DNA of 5,383 nt from Syntrophomonadaceae bacterium (GCA_012798055.1 JAAZOA010000331.1:1-5383), one strand, 5' to 3'; counted from the first letter of the stretch, positions 1-5,383 are shown. A program made the numbers and translations. Notes: generated from the sequence alone by a model not told the origin.

Positions 1-375
1 AAAAAATACGAATCCGAACAAACCAAATACAATCGAAGGTATCCCCGCCAGGGTTTCAGCGGTAAGATTCACCAGCCGCGCAAATCTGCTGCGGCTGTGC
101 GCATATTCTTGCAGGTAGATTGCACTGCCAAAGCCGATTGGCACTGCAATGAGCAAAGACATGCTGGTTAGGTAAATAGTGCCCACAATAGTTGTGGAAA
201 TTCCTCCCAAACGACCAGCCCGACTGGGAGCTTGCAGGATAAAATCCAGGCTGACAATTGAGAATCCCTTGACCACAACATAGCCGATTATGCCCGCCAG
301 GACTATCGCAATTATGATTCCAGACAGCCAAAAAAGTATGGTCAACAGTTGTTCACTGCGCTTACTTCCTGCCAT
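1..375 (-). CDS. pstA: Phosphate ABC transporter permease PstA, N-terminal part (3' end outside window)
   Basis: This is one of the two membrane subunits of the PstSCAB high-affinity phosphate importer; it pairs with PstC in the cytoplasmic membrane. Only residues 1-125 are present, against roughly 280-300 for the family, and the frame is still open at the window edge. Visible are a hydrophobic first membrane segment (about residues 11-35), a second (about 62-86), and the family signature ETLAGIPSIVFGLFG at about 107-121, closely matching the corresponding stretch of the neighbouring PstC. The EAA loop that docks on PstB would lie beyond the edge. The ATG at 375 gives a typical PstA N-terminus. 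It lies inside the end of pstC (14-bp overlap) and has only a weak Shine-Dalgarno-like GCAGG upstream, so translation is probably coupled to pstC. A minus-strand reading frame at 56-331 is a shadow of this gene. Identity is confident; the rest of the gene cannot be judged. Confidence 0.95.
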   Translation of the reverse strand, partial: MAGSKRSEQLLTILFWLSGIIIAIVLAGIIGYVVVKGFSIVSLDFILQAPSRAGRLGGISTTIVGTIYLTSMSLLIAVPIGFGSAIYLQEYAHSRSRFARLVNLTAETLAGIPSIVFGLFGFVFF

Positions 376-1249
376 TATCCGTACCTGCCTTAGCGGCCAT
401 ATTGACCATCAGATTCAAGGCCACAATGAAAACAAACAAGACCACCCCGGTCGCGAATAGAGCCGCCTGATGATCACCGGCAGCATAGCCCATTTCCAGG
501 ACGATATTGCTGGTCATGGTCCGCACCGGCTCCAGGATACTGCCAGGAACAATTGCCGAATTTCCGGTTACCATGACCACAGCCATGGTTTCACCTATGG
601 CTCGCCCCATCCCCAAGACAACCGCGGTTATGATGCCGGAACGAGCAGCTGGGATTATGACCCGGCGGATGGTCTGGTAATGGGTGGCACCCAACGCTAG
701 TGAGCCCTCTTTGTATTCTTTCGGAACTGCTAGAATCGAATCCCGGGATATGTTAATCACGGTGGGCAATATCATAATGCCTAAAATGATGGCTCCAGCC
801 AGTACGCTTAATCCGTTCCCACCGAGATAATTGCGAATGAATGGCACTATTACTACTAGTCCTACAAATCCGTACACCACTGATGGTATTCCTGCCAGCA
901 ATTCCACCATATTGCCCAGTAGTCTGCCCACTCGCGCAGGTGCTATCTCGGCCATAAGTATGGCAGTGGATATACCCAGCGGTACGGCCCAAACCATGGC
1001 TGACACGGTCACAGCCAGTGACCCCAGCACCATGGCTCCGATCCCGAACATACCCTTGCTGGGACGCCAATCAGAGTTGAAAATGAAATCACCCAGTCCC
1101 ACTTTGACCATGAGAGGGAGCCCCTTTGAAAAAATGAAAATAGTTATTAAGGCGATCACAATTATGAAGATAGCCGCACTGAGGACCAGGAGTTTTTCGA
1201 TTGCCTTCTCGCCCCGGCGCAGGTAAATTCTTGGCTGGACTGGCTGCAT
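362..1249 (-). CDS. pstC: Phosphate ABC transporter permease PstC
   Basis: PstC is an integral membrane subunit of the PstSCAB phosphate importer and forms the translocation path with PstA. The 295-residue protein has normal length and six predicted membrane segments at about 20-42, 70-98, 113-137, 145-168, 203-228 and 263-287. The signature ELLAGIPSVVYGFVG is at 116-130. The cytoplasmic EAA loop that contacts the ATPase PstB is EGSLALGAT at 181-189, running to Pro200. GRAIGETMAV at 215-224 carries the conserved Arg216 and Glu220 of the PstC family. The ATG at 1249 is preceded by AGAAGGG at a 7-nt gap. The gene is separated from pstS by a terminator and has its own candidate PhoP-box promoter (1368-1407), so it heads the pstC-pstA transcription unit. 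Its end overlaps the pstA start by 14 bp. Nothing in the sequence suggests damage. Confidence 0.97.
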   Translation of the reverse strand: MQPVQPRIYLRRGEKAIEKLLVLSAAIFIIVIALITIFIFSKGLPLMVKVGLGDFIFNSDWRPSKGMFGIGAMVLGSLAVTVSAMVWAVPLGISTAILMAEIAPARVGRLLGNMVELLAGIPSVVYGFVGLVVIVPFIRNYLGGNGLSVLAGAIILGIMILPTVINISRDSILAVPKEYKEGSLALGATHYQTIRRVIIPAARSGIITAVVLGMGRAIGETMAVVMVTGNSAIVPGSILEPVRTMTSNIVLEMGYAAGDHQAALFATGVVLFVFIVALNLMVNMAAKAGTDNGRK

Positions 1250-1288
1250 GTCCCTTCCCTTCTCCCATCGGTGCAGAATATCGTCTGG

Positions 1289-1349
1289 GCATAATGAATT
1301 AACAATTATGCTAACATCTATCGGTATCTATAGATTATCATTAGTTAGC
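1289..1349 (-). other. pstC leader with two overlapping inverted repeats
   Basis: This lies between the predicted pstC promoter and the pstC start. On the minus strand, GCATAAT (1311-1305) pairs with ATTATGC (1295-1289) across a 9-nt loop. Just upstream, GCTAAC (1349-1344) can pair with GTTAGC (1315-1310), enclosing the perfect 10-bp palindrome ATCTATAGAT (1326-1335) and a further ATAGAT copy adjoining GTTAGC. The two inverted repeats share the two bases at 1310-1311, so full forms of both cannot coexist. No U-run follows either, so they are not intrinsic terminators. They may be RNA structure in the 5' leader or simply AT-rich chance pairing; function is unknown. Confidence 0.35.
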
Positions 1350-1367
1350 CGCCCCAGTAAGGACTCT

Positions 1368-1396
1368 ATATTAAATTTACCTTAAGGAATTGTAAA
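1368..1396 (-). promoter_or_regulatory. Candidate sigma-A-type promoter of pstC
   Basis: On the minus strand a -35-like TTTACA (1396-1391) is followed after exactly 17 nt by a -10-like TAATAT (1373-1368). Transcription would begin near 1361, leaving a leader of about 110 nt before pstC. The -35 hexamer is also the second repeat of the PhoP-box array, so activator and polymerase would contact overlapping DNA. It lies just downstream of the pstS terminator, where a new promoter would be needed. The call rests on hexamer match and spacing only. Confidence 0.55.
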
Positions 1397-1407
1397 GTGT
1401 ATGTAAA
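1369..1407 (-). promoter_or_regulatory. Tandem PhoP-box array upstream of pstC
   Basis: Four hexamers lie on the minus strand at an exact 11-bp period: TTTACA (1407-1402), TTTACA (1396-1391), TTAAGG (1385-1380) and TTAATA (1374-1369). The first two are identical and the last two degenerate. In Bacillus, PhoP~P binds direct repeats of TT(A/T/C)ACA separated by about 5 bp, on one face of the helix, which this matches. An equivalent array lies upstream of pstS with the same period and the same two leading TTTACA copies. Binding has not been shown; the inference comes from pattern, position and the presence of phoP in the same locus. Confidence 0.75.
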
Positions 1408-1418
1408 TTGTCGCCATT

Positions 1419-1449
1419 AAAAAAAACCGCTCCTTTTTGGGGAGCGGTT
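1419..1449 (-). terminator. Rho-independent terminator after pstS
   Basis: On the minus strand a perfect 9-bp stem, AACCGCTCC (1449-1441) with GGAGCGGTT (1433-1425), closes a 7-nt loop. The pairing arm ends in TT and runs into six more T (1424-1419), making an 8-T tract. It starts 19 bp after the pstS stop codon. The opposite strand has no T-run on the other side, so it acts for pstS only. It should end most pstS transcripts before pstC and so favour binding protein over permease. Confidence 0.93.
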
Positions 1450-1467
1450 AATTGAATTCCCCGCCGT

Positions 1468-2322
1468 TTACTTGCTAATACTGAAAGCACCCTCTTCGAC
1501 GATCAACTTTTGTCCTTCCGCACTCAGTACGAAGTCGATGAAGGCTTTGGCCAGTCCTTCCGGAGCCCCCTTGGTTACATACAGGAACGGACGTTGGATC
1601 TTATAGGTGCCAGCTTTGACGTTGGCTTCATTGGCAGCCACCCCATCGATGCTCAGAGCTCGGACTTCCTGAGTTACGCTGGCCATTGAAACATAACCGA
1701 TGGCGTTCTTGTCTCCAGCCACCGTAGTCCTAACAGCGCCGGTGGAATTCTGAATAATTGCGGTCTTGACGATGTCTTTCTTCTTCATAACCAGGTCAGT
1801 GAAGGCATCCCGAGTACCTGAACCCTCTTCCCTGGATACTATGGTGATGGGCGCATCCGGGCCACCGACTTCCTTCCAATTCTTGATGTTGCCCAGGTAG
1901 ATGTTCATCACCTCTTCGGATTTCAGATTGGTGACTGTATTGGAAGGGTGAACAACAATCGCAATGCCGTCGAGAGCTATAGTGGTATCTACGAGTCCTT
2001 TGTTCTTCTCTTCATCTTTCAGAGCCCTGGATGATGCTCCAATATTGGCCGCTCCTGAAACAGCCGCTTCGATGCCCACACTGGAGCCGCCTCCCTGTAC
2101 ACTGATCTGCACACCCTTGTTCTGGGCCATAAACTGTTCCGCCAGGACTTCACTAAAAGGCTGCACTGAGGTCGAACCGGCGATGGTCAGGTTACCTGCC
2201 AGAGCTGGCGCTGGTGTTTGCGCGGATTCTTTGGAACCGCACCCGGATACTAGGGCTGCACCCAAGAGCAGCAACCCTATCAATACAAAACTCGCTTTTC
2301 TAACAACCTGCCTGGAAATCAT
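1468..2322 (-). CDS. pstS: Phosphate-binding lipoprotein PstS
   Basis: PstS is the extracellular solute-binding protein that captures phosphate and delivers it to PstC/PstA. The 284-residue product starts with a lipoprotein signal: positively charged N-terminus, hydrophobic core at about 11-25 and lipobox VSGC with Cys28 as the predicted lipidation site, followed by a short Ser/Pro/Ala-rich linker. Phosphate-binding loops are recognisable: AGSTSVQP at 48-55, QGGGSSVG at 76-83, and SREEGSGTRDAF at 163-174, where Arg164, Ser168, Gly169 and Thr170 fit the E. coli Arg/Ser-Gly-Thr ligand spacing. The E. coli GASD aspartate appears here as Ser98 in GASSR. The ATG at 2322 has a strong GGGAGGAG at an 8-nt gap. 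A PhoP-box array lies upstream and a strong terminator downstream, so it can form a monocistronic unit. It belongs to the clostridial/bacillar-type PstS branch rather than the enterobacterial one. Confidence 0.96.
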   Translation of the reverse strand: MISRQVVRKASFVLIGLLLLGAALVSGCGSKESAQTPAPALAGNLTIAGSTSVQPFSEVLAEQFMAQNKGVQISVQGGGSSVGIEAAVSGAANIGASSRALKDEEKNKGLVDTTIALDGIAIVVHPSNTVTNLKSEEVMNIYLGNIKNWKEVGGPDAPITIVSREEGSGTRDAFTDLVMKKKDIVKTAIIQNSTGAVRTTVAGDKNAIGYVSMASVTQEVRALSIDGVAANEANVKAGTYKIQRPFLYVTKGAPEGLAKAFIDFVLSAEGQKLIVEEGAFSISK

Positions 2323-2387
2323 TTACTTAACTCCTCCCTTTACTCTAAAATTGTTCGCTATATATAGAATACCGGCGAATTGTTAAA

Positions 2388-2393
2388 TTAATA
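2388..2393 (-). promoter_or_regulatory. Candidate -10 element of the pstS promoter
   Basis: TATTAA on the minus strand begins 9 nt after the last PhoP-box hexamer, which would put that hexamer at about -27 to -22, as in PhoP-activated Bacillus promoters that lack a good -35. No convincing -35 lies 16-18 nt upstream. The alternative at the position matching the pstC promoter is TAACCT (2407-2402), 17 nt after TTTACA, but it is a poor -10. Transcription would start near 2381 for the TATTAA choice. Confidence 0.45.
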
Positions 2394-2402
2394 CCCTCTT
2401 CA

Positions 2403-2441
2403 GGTTAAAATTGTATTTATCAAATGTAAATATATTGTAAA
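2403..2441 (-). promoter_or_regulatory. Tandem PhoP-box array upstream of pstS
   Basis: Four hexamers on the minus strand repeat at an exact 11-bp period: TTTACA (2441-2436), TTTACA (2430-2425), TAAATA (2419-2414) and TTAACC (2408-2403). A further TTAACA (2386-2381) lies two periods on, in the same helical phase. The array sits between the phoR stop and pstS and faces pstS. Pattern and period agree with the direct-repeat PhoP-binding sites of Bacillus pstS and other Pho genes. It is nearly the same design as the array before pstC (1369-1407). Inference from sequence only. Confidence 0.8.
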
Positions 2442-2471
2442 CAGCTTGGGGCAGACGAGCCGGCCGTAAAT

Positions 2472-4232
2472 CTACTTGGGGAGGAAGACGTTGAAAGTCG
2501 ATCCCTGGCCCTCAAAGCTCTCAACCTGTATTTGCCCGCCCAGGTTTTCCAGAGAGTGCTTGACGATAGACAGGCCCAAACCAGTGCCTCCGGTTTTTCT
2601 GGATCGGGCTTTATCCACACGATAGAAGCGTTCAAAGATCCTGTCGATCTCGCCAGCGGGGATGCCTATCCCGTAATCCTTGATCTTGATCTGGAGCTTG
2701 TCTCCCAGGTCCTCAACTCCGACCTCGATCTGTCCGCCATCACGGCTGTAATTGACAGCATTGTCCAGCAGGTTCACCACAATCAGGTCAATCAATTCTG
2801 GATCGCTGGTAATCGGGGGTATTTTTTCAGCTTGGGTGTATTTTATGTTGATATTTCTAAGACCAGCGGGTTTGGCAACCCTTTCTACAACCCCTTCGAC
2901 CAACTTGGCTACATTTACCTCCTGTAGGCTCAAGTTGTAGTTTTCCGACTCCAATTTGGATAATTCCAACAAGTCTTTTATCAGCATTGCCAGTCGTTGA
3001 GCTTCATCGTAAATAATCTGGGCAAATTCAACTACATTGTCCGGATCCTTGCCCCCTTCGGCCAAAAGCGTCTCGGCGAATCCACTGATACTGGCTACTG
3101 GAGTCTTCAGTTCATGAGATACGTTGGCAACGAAATCCTTGCGCACCTGTTCCAGGCGTTTCATTTCGGTGACATCATTCATGACCAGGAGAATGTCCCG
3201 CTTGGTTACGTCGGCATTGTTAATCGGCACCACATTCGCTTCGATCATTTTAGCTCCCAGGCTGTGCAATACCAGGGTTTGTTTCACTTGTCTGCCGGTA
3301 CTTCTGGCCTCATCGATAATGCGCAAAACCTCATATGTGGTGATAACCTCTACATATTTGCGCCCGATGGAATTTTCCGCCAGCCCCAGCAATGATTTGG
3401 CGATGGGATTAGCATAGTCAACGCGATGGTCATGACTAATCAAAACCACCCCATTGACGGTATTGTCCAGAATTGCCTCCAGACGATTCTTGACCTCGGA
3501 CACTTCCTGTATGCTCTGTTCGATATGTTGACCCATATCATTGAATGACTGGGCCAAGATGCCCATTTCATCTGTGGTATGCACATAGATGCGCCGCTTG
3601 AGATTCCCCGCCGCAAGGTCCTGGACAGCTGCAGTGATGCCCCTGAGGGGGCGGGACAGAAATTGAGCCAGAATTATACTTGCCAGAACCGCTGCCAATC
3701 CGCACAGCAGTGCCGCCAGCAGGATTCCCATCAAGGCATTATTATATATGCCCTGCAATTCGGCCAGGGGCATGGCCATGCGCACTGCCCCGGACAATTC
3801 CTCGTTACTGAAAGGTACGGCTACATAAAGCATGTTCATGTTCAGAGTGTCGCTGTAACGTATGTCCACACCTATTTGACCGTGCAGGGCGGTGAACACC
3901 TCCGGTCGTGTGCTGTGGTTATCCAGGGTGGAAGGATCTACCTCGGAATCGCCGATGACGGTACCGGTGCTGTCTATTATAGTAACCCGCGTGTCGCTGT
4001 CTCGCGCTGCATTAATACATATGTCCTGGTAGGTGCGGCTGGCTGAGGCTCCACCGATCCGGTACTGCGTCAAGTCTGCTACTAGATAGGCTTCCTTGGT
4101 GAGCCTGGCTTCCAGGTTTGCCAGGTAATAGTTTTTAAAATTCAGGTAGCCCAGCCCCCCCAGCAAACTCACTAGAAGTGCTACTATCGCCAGGAATGCT
4201 ACCAATAGTTTGGCTCGATAGCTCCTAATCAT
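2472..4232 (-). CDS. phoR: Phosphate-regulon sensor histidine kinase PhoR
   Basis: PhoR is the membrane-bound kinase/phosphatase that controls PhoP. Counting from the ATG at 4232 it has 586 residues: membrane segment 1 at about 9-31; an extracytoplasmic sensor domain at about 32-160, with the strand pattern VTIIDSTGTVIGDS at about 83-96; membrane segment 2 at about 166-192; HAMP linker at about 193-245; and a PAS domain at about 250-350. The kinase core has NVSHELKTP with phospho-acceptor His373, an N box with Asn491, a G1 box DYGIGIP at 519-525, an F box around 531-545 and a G2 box GGTGLGLS at 548-555. All catalytic motifs are intact and length is usual for the Firmicute PhoR type. GAGGAG (4240-4245) lies 7 nt before ATG 4232, favouring that start over ATG 4238 or TTG 4247, which extend the frame. 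The start overlaps the phoP stop as ATGATTAG, so the two are probably co-translated. Signal specificity is inferred from context, as the paralogue WalK has a similar build. Confidence 0.94.
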   Translation of the reverse strand: MIRSYRAKLLVAFLAIVALLVSLLGGLGYLNFKNYYLANLEARLTKEAYLVADLTQYRIGGASASRTYQDICINAARDSDTRVTIIDSTGTVIGDSEVDPSTLDNHSTRPEVFTALHGQIGVDIRYSDTLNMNMLYVAVPFSNEELSGAVRMAMPLAELQGIYNNALMGILLAALLCGLAAVLASIILAQFLSRPLRGITAAVQDLAAGNLKRRIYVHTTDEMGILAQSFNDMGQHIEQSIQEVSEVKNRLEAILDNTVNGVVLISHDHRVDYANPIAKSLLGLAENSIGRKYVEVITTYEVLRIIDEARSTGRQVKQTLVLHSLGAKMIEANVVPINNADVTKRDILLVMNDVTEMKRLEQVRKDFVANVSHELKTPVASISGFAETLLAEGGKDPDNVVEFAQIIYDEAQRLAMLIKDLLELSKLESENYNLSLQEVNVAKLVEGVVERVAKPAGLRNINIKYTQAEKIPPITSDPELIDLIVVNLLDNAVNYSRDGGQIEVGVEDLGDKLQIKIKDYGIGIPAGEIDRIFERFYRVDKARSRKTGGTGLGLSIVKHSLENLGGQIQVESFEGQGSTFNVFLPK

Positions 4233-4932
4233 CGGCATGCTCCTCAAATTTATAACCTATCCCCCTAACAGTCTTGATATATTGCGGATTTTTACTGTCA
4301 GCCTCGATTTTTTCCCGCAGTTTGCTGATATGTACATCCAGTACCCTGGTATTGACACTTTCATCATAGTCCCATAACACCTGGAGCAAGTACTCACGTT
4401 TCAAGACCCGCCCCTTGTTCCTCAGCAGTAATTCCAGCAGTTCATATTCCTTTAGGGTCAGATCAAGCAGCTGGTCACGGTGGTATATCTGATAAGTATT
4501 GGGTTTAATGACAAAGCTGCCGATATGCAGGTCTCCTTCAACTGCTGCTGCATCTGTGATCACATTCCTTCTCCTCAATACCGCCTTGACCCTGGCAGTT
4601 AATTCCCTAACGCTGAAGGGCTTGGTTACATAGTCATCTGCACCTAGTTCCAGCCCCAACACGCGGTCGATTTCTTCATCCCGGGCGGTAAGCATGATTA
4701 TCGGGGTCATAATGTTTAGCCGGCGCAGGTTACGGCAGATTTCTAAACCATCCTTACCAGGCAGCATCAGGTCCAGGATGATCAAATCCGGCTTCTCCTC
4801 TATCGCGAGCCTCTCGCCTGCATCGCCGTCATAGGCCTCACAGGTGACAAATCCCTCTTTACTCAAATTGTAGGTAATTAACCTCACCAGGGCCACTTCG
4901 TCATCTACCACCAAGATTTTGCCTTGCATCAT
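4225..4932 (-). CDS. phoP: Response regulator PhoP (OmpR family)
   Basis: PhoP is a DNA-binding response regulator that, when phosphorylated by PhoR, controls phosphate-starvation genes. The 235-residue protein has an N-terminal receiver domain (about 4-120) with acidic pocket Asp10/Asp11, phospho-acceptor Asp54 in ILDLMLPGKDG, Thr82, Tyr101 and Lys104 in the KPF motif. An OmpR-type winged-helix domain follows (about 133-230), including LTLKEYELLELLLRN and the C-terminal VRGIGYKFE wing. It starts at tandem ATG ATG codons: the first (4932) is 4 nt and the second (4929) 7 nt from GAGG of GAGGTGA (4934-4940), so the second may be the true start, giving MQGKILVVDDE. The gene overlaps phoR by 8 bp. 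Upstream lies a candidate promoter at 4994-5020 but no tandem PhoP boxes. The paralogues WalR/ResD look similar; adjacency to phoR-pstSCA decides the name. Confidence 0.94.
   Translation of the reverse strand: MMQGKILVVDDEVALVRLITYNLSKEGFVTCEAYDGDAGERLAIEEKPDLIILDLMLPGKDGLEICRNLRRLNIMTPIIMLTARDEEIDRVLGLELGADDYVTKPFSVRELTARVKAVLRRRNVITDAAAVEGDLHIGSFVIKPNTYQIYHRDQLLDLTLKEYELLELLLRNKGRVLKREYLLQVLWDYDESVNTRVLDVHISKLREKIEADSKNPQYIKTVRGIGYKFEEHADD
4240..4245 (-). promoter_or_regulatory. Ribosome binding site deciding the phoR start
   Basis: GAGGAG on the minus strand lies within the end of phoP. It is 7 nt from ATG 4232, only 1 nt from ATG 4238, and lies inside the reading frame if TTG 4247 were used. 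The spacing therefore supports ATG 4232 as the phoR start. Confidence 0.65.
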
Positions 4933-4952
4933 TTCACCTCATTCATTTGACA

Positions 4953-5035
4953 TTGACTGGTCTGGTAAAAGTCTGTTACGCCCTGTGCTTATTATTATAT
5001 ACTTGCATGGATTTCAACAACTCAATTTGACTGGT
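4953..5035. repeat. 9-bp direct repeat around the phoPR promoter
   Basis: ACCAGTCAA occurs on the minus strand at 5035-5027 and again at 4961-4953, with starts 74 bp apart. The downstream copy is immediately preceded by another ACCAG (4966-4962). The copies lie on either side of the candidate TATAAT, near -40 and in the leader. This could be an operator pair for an unknown regulator, or chance. Confidence 0.3.
4994..5020 (-). promoter_or_regulatory. Candidate promoter of phoP-phoR
   Basis: A perfect -10 hexamer TATAAT (4999-4994) is preceded by a poor -35-like TTGTTG (5020-5015) at a short 15-nt gap; shifting to the overlapping TAATAA (4996-4991) gives an 18-nt gap. Transcription would start near 4987, leaving a leader of about 55 nt before phoP. 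The 195-bp spacer 4933-5127 otherwise holds no reading frame, no convincing terminator for the upstream gene and no tandem TTTACA boxes. Confidence 0.45.
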
Positions 5036-5127
5036 AGGTTACCATCGAATGCCACCAATTGTCTTTCCCTGAGAATCGCATTCAGCTGCCAATGATGCTT
5101 GAATCTTTGCCCCCATGGATTGACTCT

Positions 5128-5383
5128 TTACTGAGCCGATCCTGCTTCGAAAACCAGGCAGTACATGTTTTCCCCCAGTTCAAAACTATCGACCAATGTG
5201 AAGCCGCGTTTCTCTATGTCATCCGCCAGGGCTTCCTGGTCCAGGCGCCGCCCTGGCGGCGGTCCCATCGGAGTATCCCGCTTGTGGAATTCGATGACTG
5301 CCAAACGCCCAGCCTCTTTAAGGATCCGCTTTACTTCCGCCAGCATGCTCCCGCGGTCAGTCAGTTCGTGCATTATGGTGGCC
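5128..5383 (-). CDS. Class I SAM-dependent methyltransferase, C-terminal part (5' end outside window)
   Basis: Only the last 84-85 codons are visible; the frame is open at the window edge, continuing upstream of the internal ATG at 5373 as ATIMHELTD. That stretch, followed by LAEVKRILKEAGRLAVIEFHK, fits the post-motif II/III region of UbiE/COQ5-like methyltransferases, which often read LHE..D....L.E..RVLKPGG.L.V.E. The usual 'KPGG' turn appears here as 'KEAG'. A Pro/Gly-rich loop (TPMGPPPGRR) and a final GFTLVDSFELGENMYCLVFEA segment are typical of the C-terminal strands. The SAM-binding Gly-rich motif I lies outside the window. Substrate is unknown and cannot be deduced from this part. It is co-directional with phoP across a 195-bp gap and shows no link to phosphate uptake. 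ATG 5373 is unlikely to be the true start. Confidence 0.72.
   Translation of the reverse strand, partial: ATIMHELTDRGSMLAEVKRILKEAGRLAVIEFHKRDTPMGPPPGRRLDQEALADDIEKRGFTLVDSFELGENMYCLVFEAGSAQ

Noticed and set aside
753..1292. Minus-strand frames at 753-1070 and 1089-1292
   Set aside because: Both are out-of-frame shadows of pstC, which has full family motifs; the second only extends into the pstC leader.
1299..1316. TTAACA and CTAACA on the plus strand as a PhoP-box pair
   Set aside because: Their spacing is 12 bp rather than 11, they point away from pstC, and they coincide with the inverted repeats of the leader. The minus-strand array nearby is a far better match.
2358..2367. CTATATATAG palindrome in the pstS leader
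   Set aside because: A short AT-rich palindrome expected by chance; TATATA here could be read as a -10, but no -35 or box array has the right spacing to it.
2420..2635. 71-codon minus-strand frame across the phoR end
   Set aside because: It is a shadow of the phoR C-terminus in another frame and would run into the PhoP-box array; no family features.
3579..4046. 155-codon open frame on the plus strand opposite phoR
   Set aside because: It lies wholly inside an intact phoR in antisense, and its protein (rich in Gln, His and Tyr) resembles no family I know. The same holds for the plus-strand frames at 470-700, 831-1226, 1964-2386, 2532-2927, 2752-2940, 2997-3395 and 3124-3417.
4972..4992. Plus-strand CTGTTAC and CTGTGCT near 4972-4988 as an E. 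coli-type pho box
   Set aside because: The repeat step is 10 bp instead of 11, the second copy is poor, and the locus otherwise uses Bacillus-type TTTACA boxes.
5041..5127. GAATGC/GCATTC inverted repeat after the methyltransferase gene as a terminator
   Set aside because: The stem is only 6 bp with a loop of more than 25 nt and no T-run follows, so it does not qualify.
1..5383. A mobile element, CRISPR array, RNA gene or novel defence system
   Set aside because: I saw no transposase, terminal inverted repeats, spaced palindromic repeats, tRNA or rRNA-like sequence; the window is a normal Pho/Pst cluster.

Overview
The window is a phosphate-starvation (Pho) locus with every gene on the minus strand. 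In transcription order, from high to low coordinates, it holds: the 3' end of a class I SAM-dependent methyltransferase gene; phoP (response regulator); phoR (membrane sensor kinase); pstS (phosphate-binding lipoprotein); pstC (permease subunit); and the first 125 codons of pstA (second permease subunit), which runs off the low-coordinate edge. By the usual order of such clusters, pstB and phoU probably follow pstA outside the window, but that is inference.

Organism: the phoP-phoR-pstS-pstC-pstA order, strong GGAGG-type ribosome binding sites, a lipoprotein-type PstS, Bacillus/Clostridium-style TTTACA PhoP boxes and moderate GC content together suggest a Firmicute, more likely of the Clostridia (Syntrophomonas/Peptococcaceae-like) than Bacilli. 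The lineage is inferred from style, not from a marker gene.

Layout. 5128-5383: partial methyltransferase. 4933-5127: gene-free spacer with a TATAAT-containing candidate promoter for phoPR and a 9-bp direct repeat around it, but no tandem PhoP boxes. 4225-4932 phoP and 2472-4232 phoR overlap at ATGATTAG and are probably translationally coupled. 2323-2471: pstS promoter region with four hexamers at an exact 11-bp period. 1468-2322: pstS. 1250-1467: a strong intrinsic terminator just after pstS, followed 11 bp later by a second 11-bp-period PhoP-box array with a good sigma-A-like promoter and a leader with overlapping inverted repeats. 362-1249 pstC and 1-375 pstA overlap by 14 bp.

How it fits together: PhoR probably senses phosphate limitation, partly through the Pst complex, and phosphorylates PhoP at Asp54. 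PhoP~P then binds the two box arrays. This would give a short, abundant pstS transcript that ends at the terminator, and a separate supply of pstC-pstA transcript. The result is excess binding protein over permease from two PhoP-dependent promoters. No unknown system was found. The most useful observations are the matched regulatory arrays and the terminator/promoter switch between pstS and pstC.
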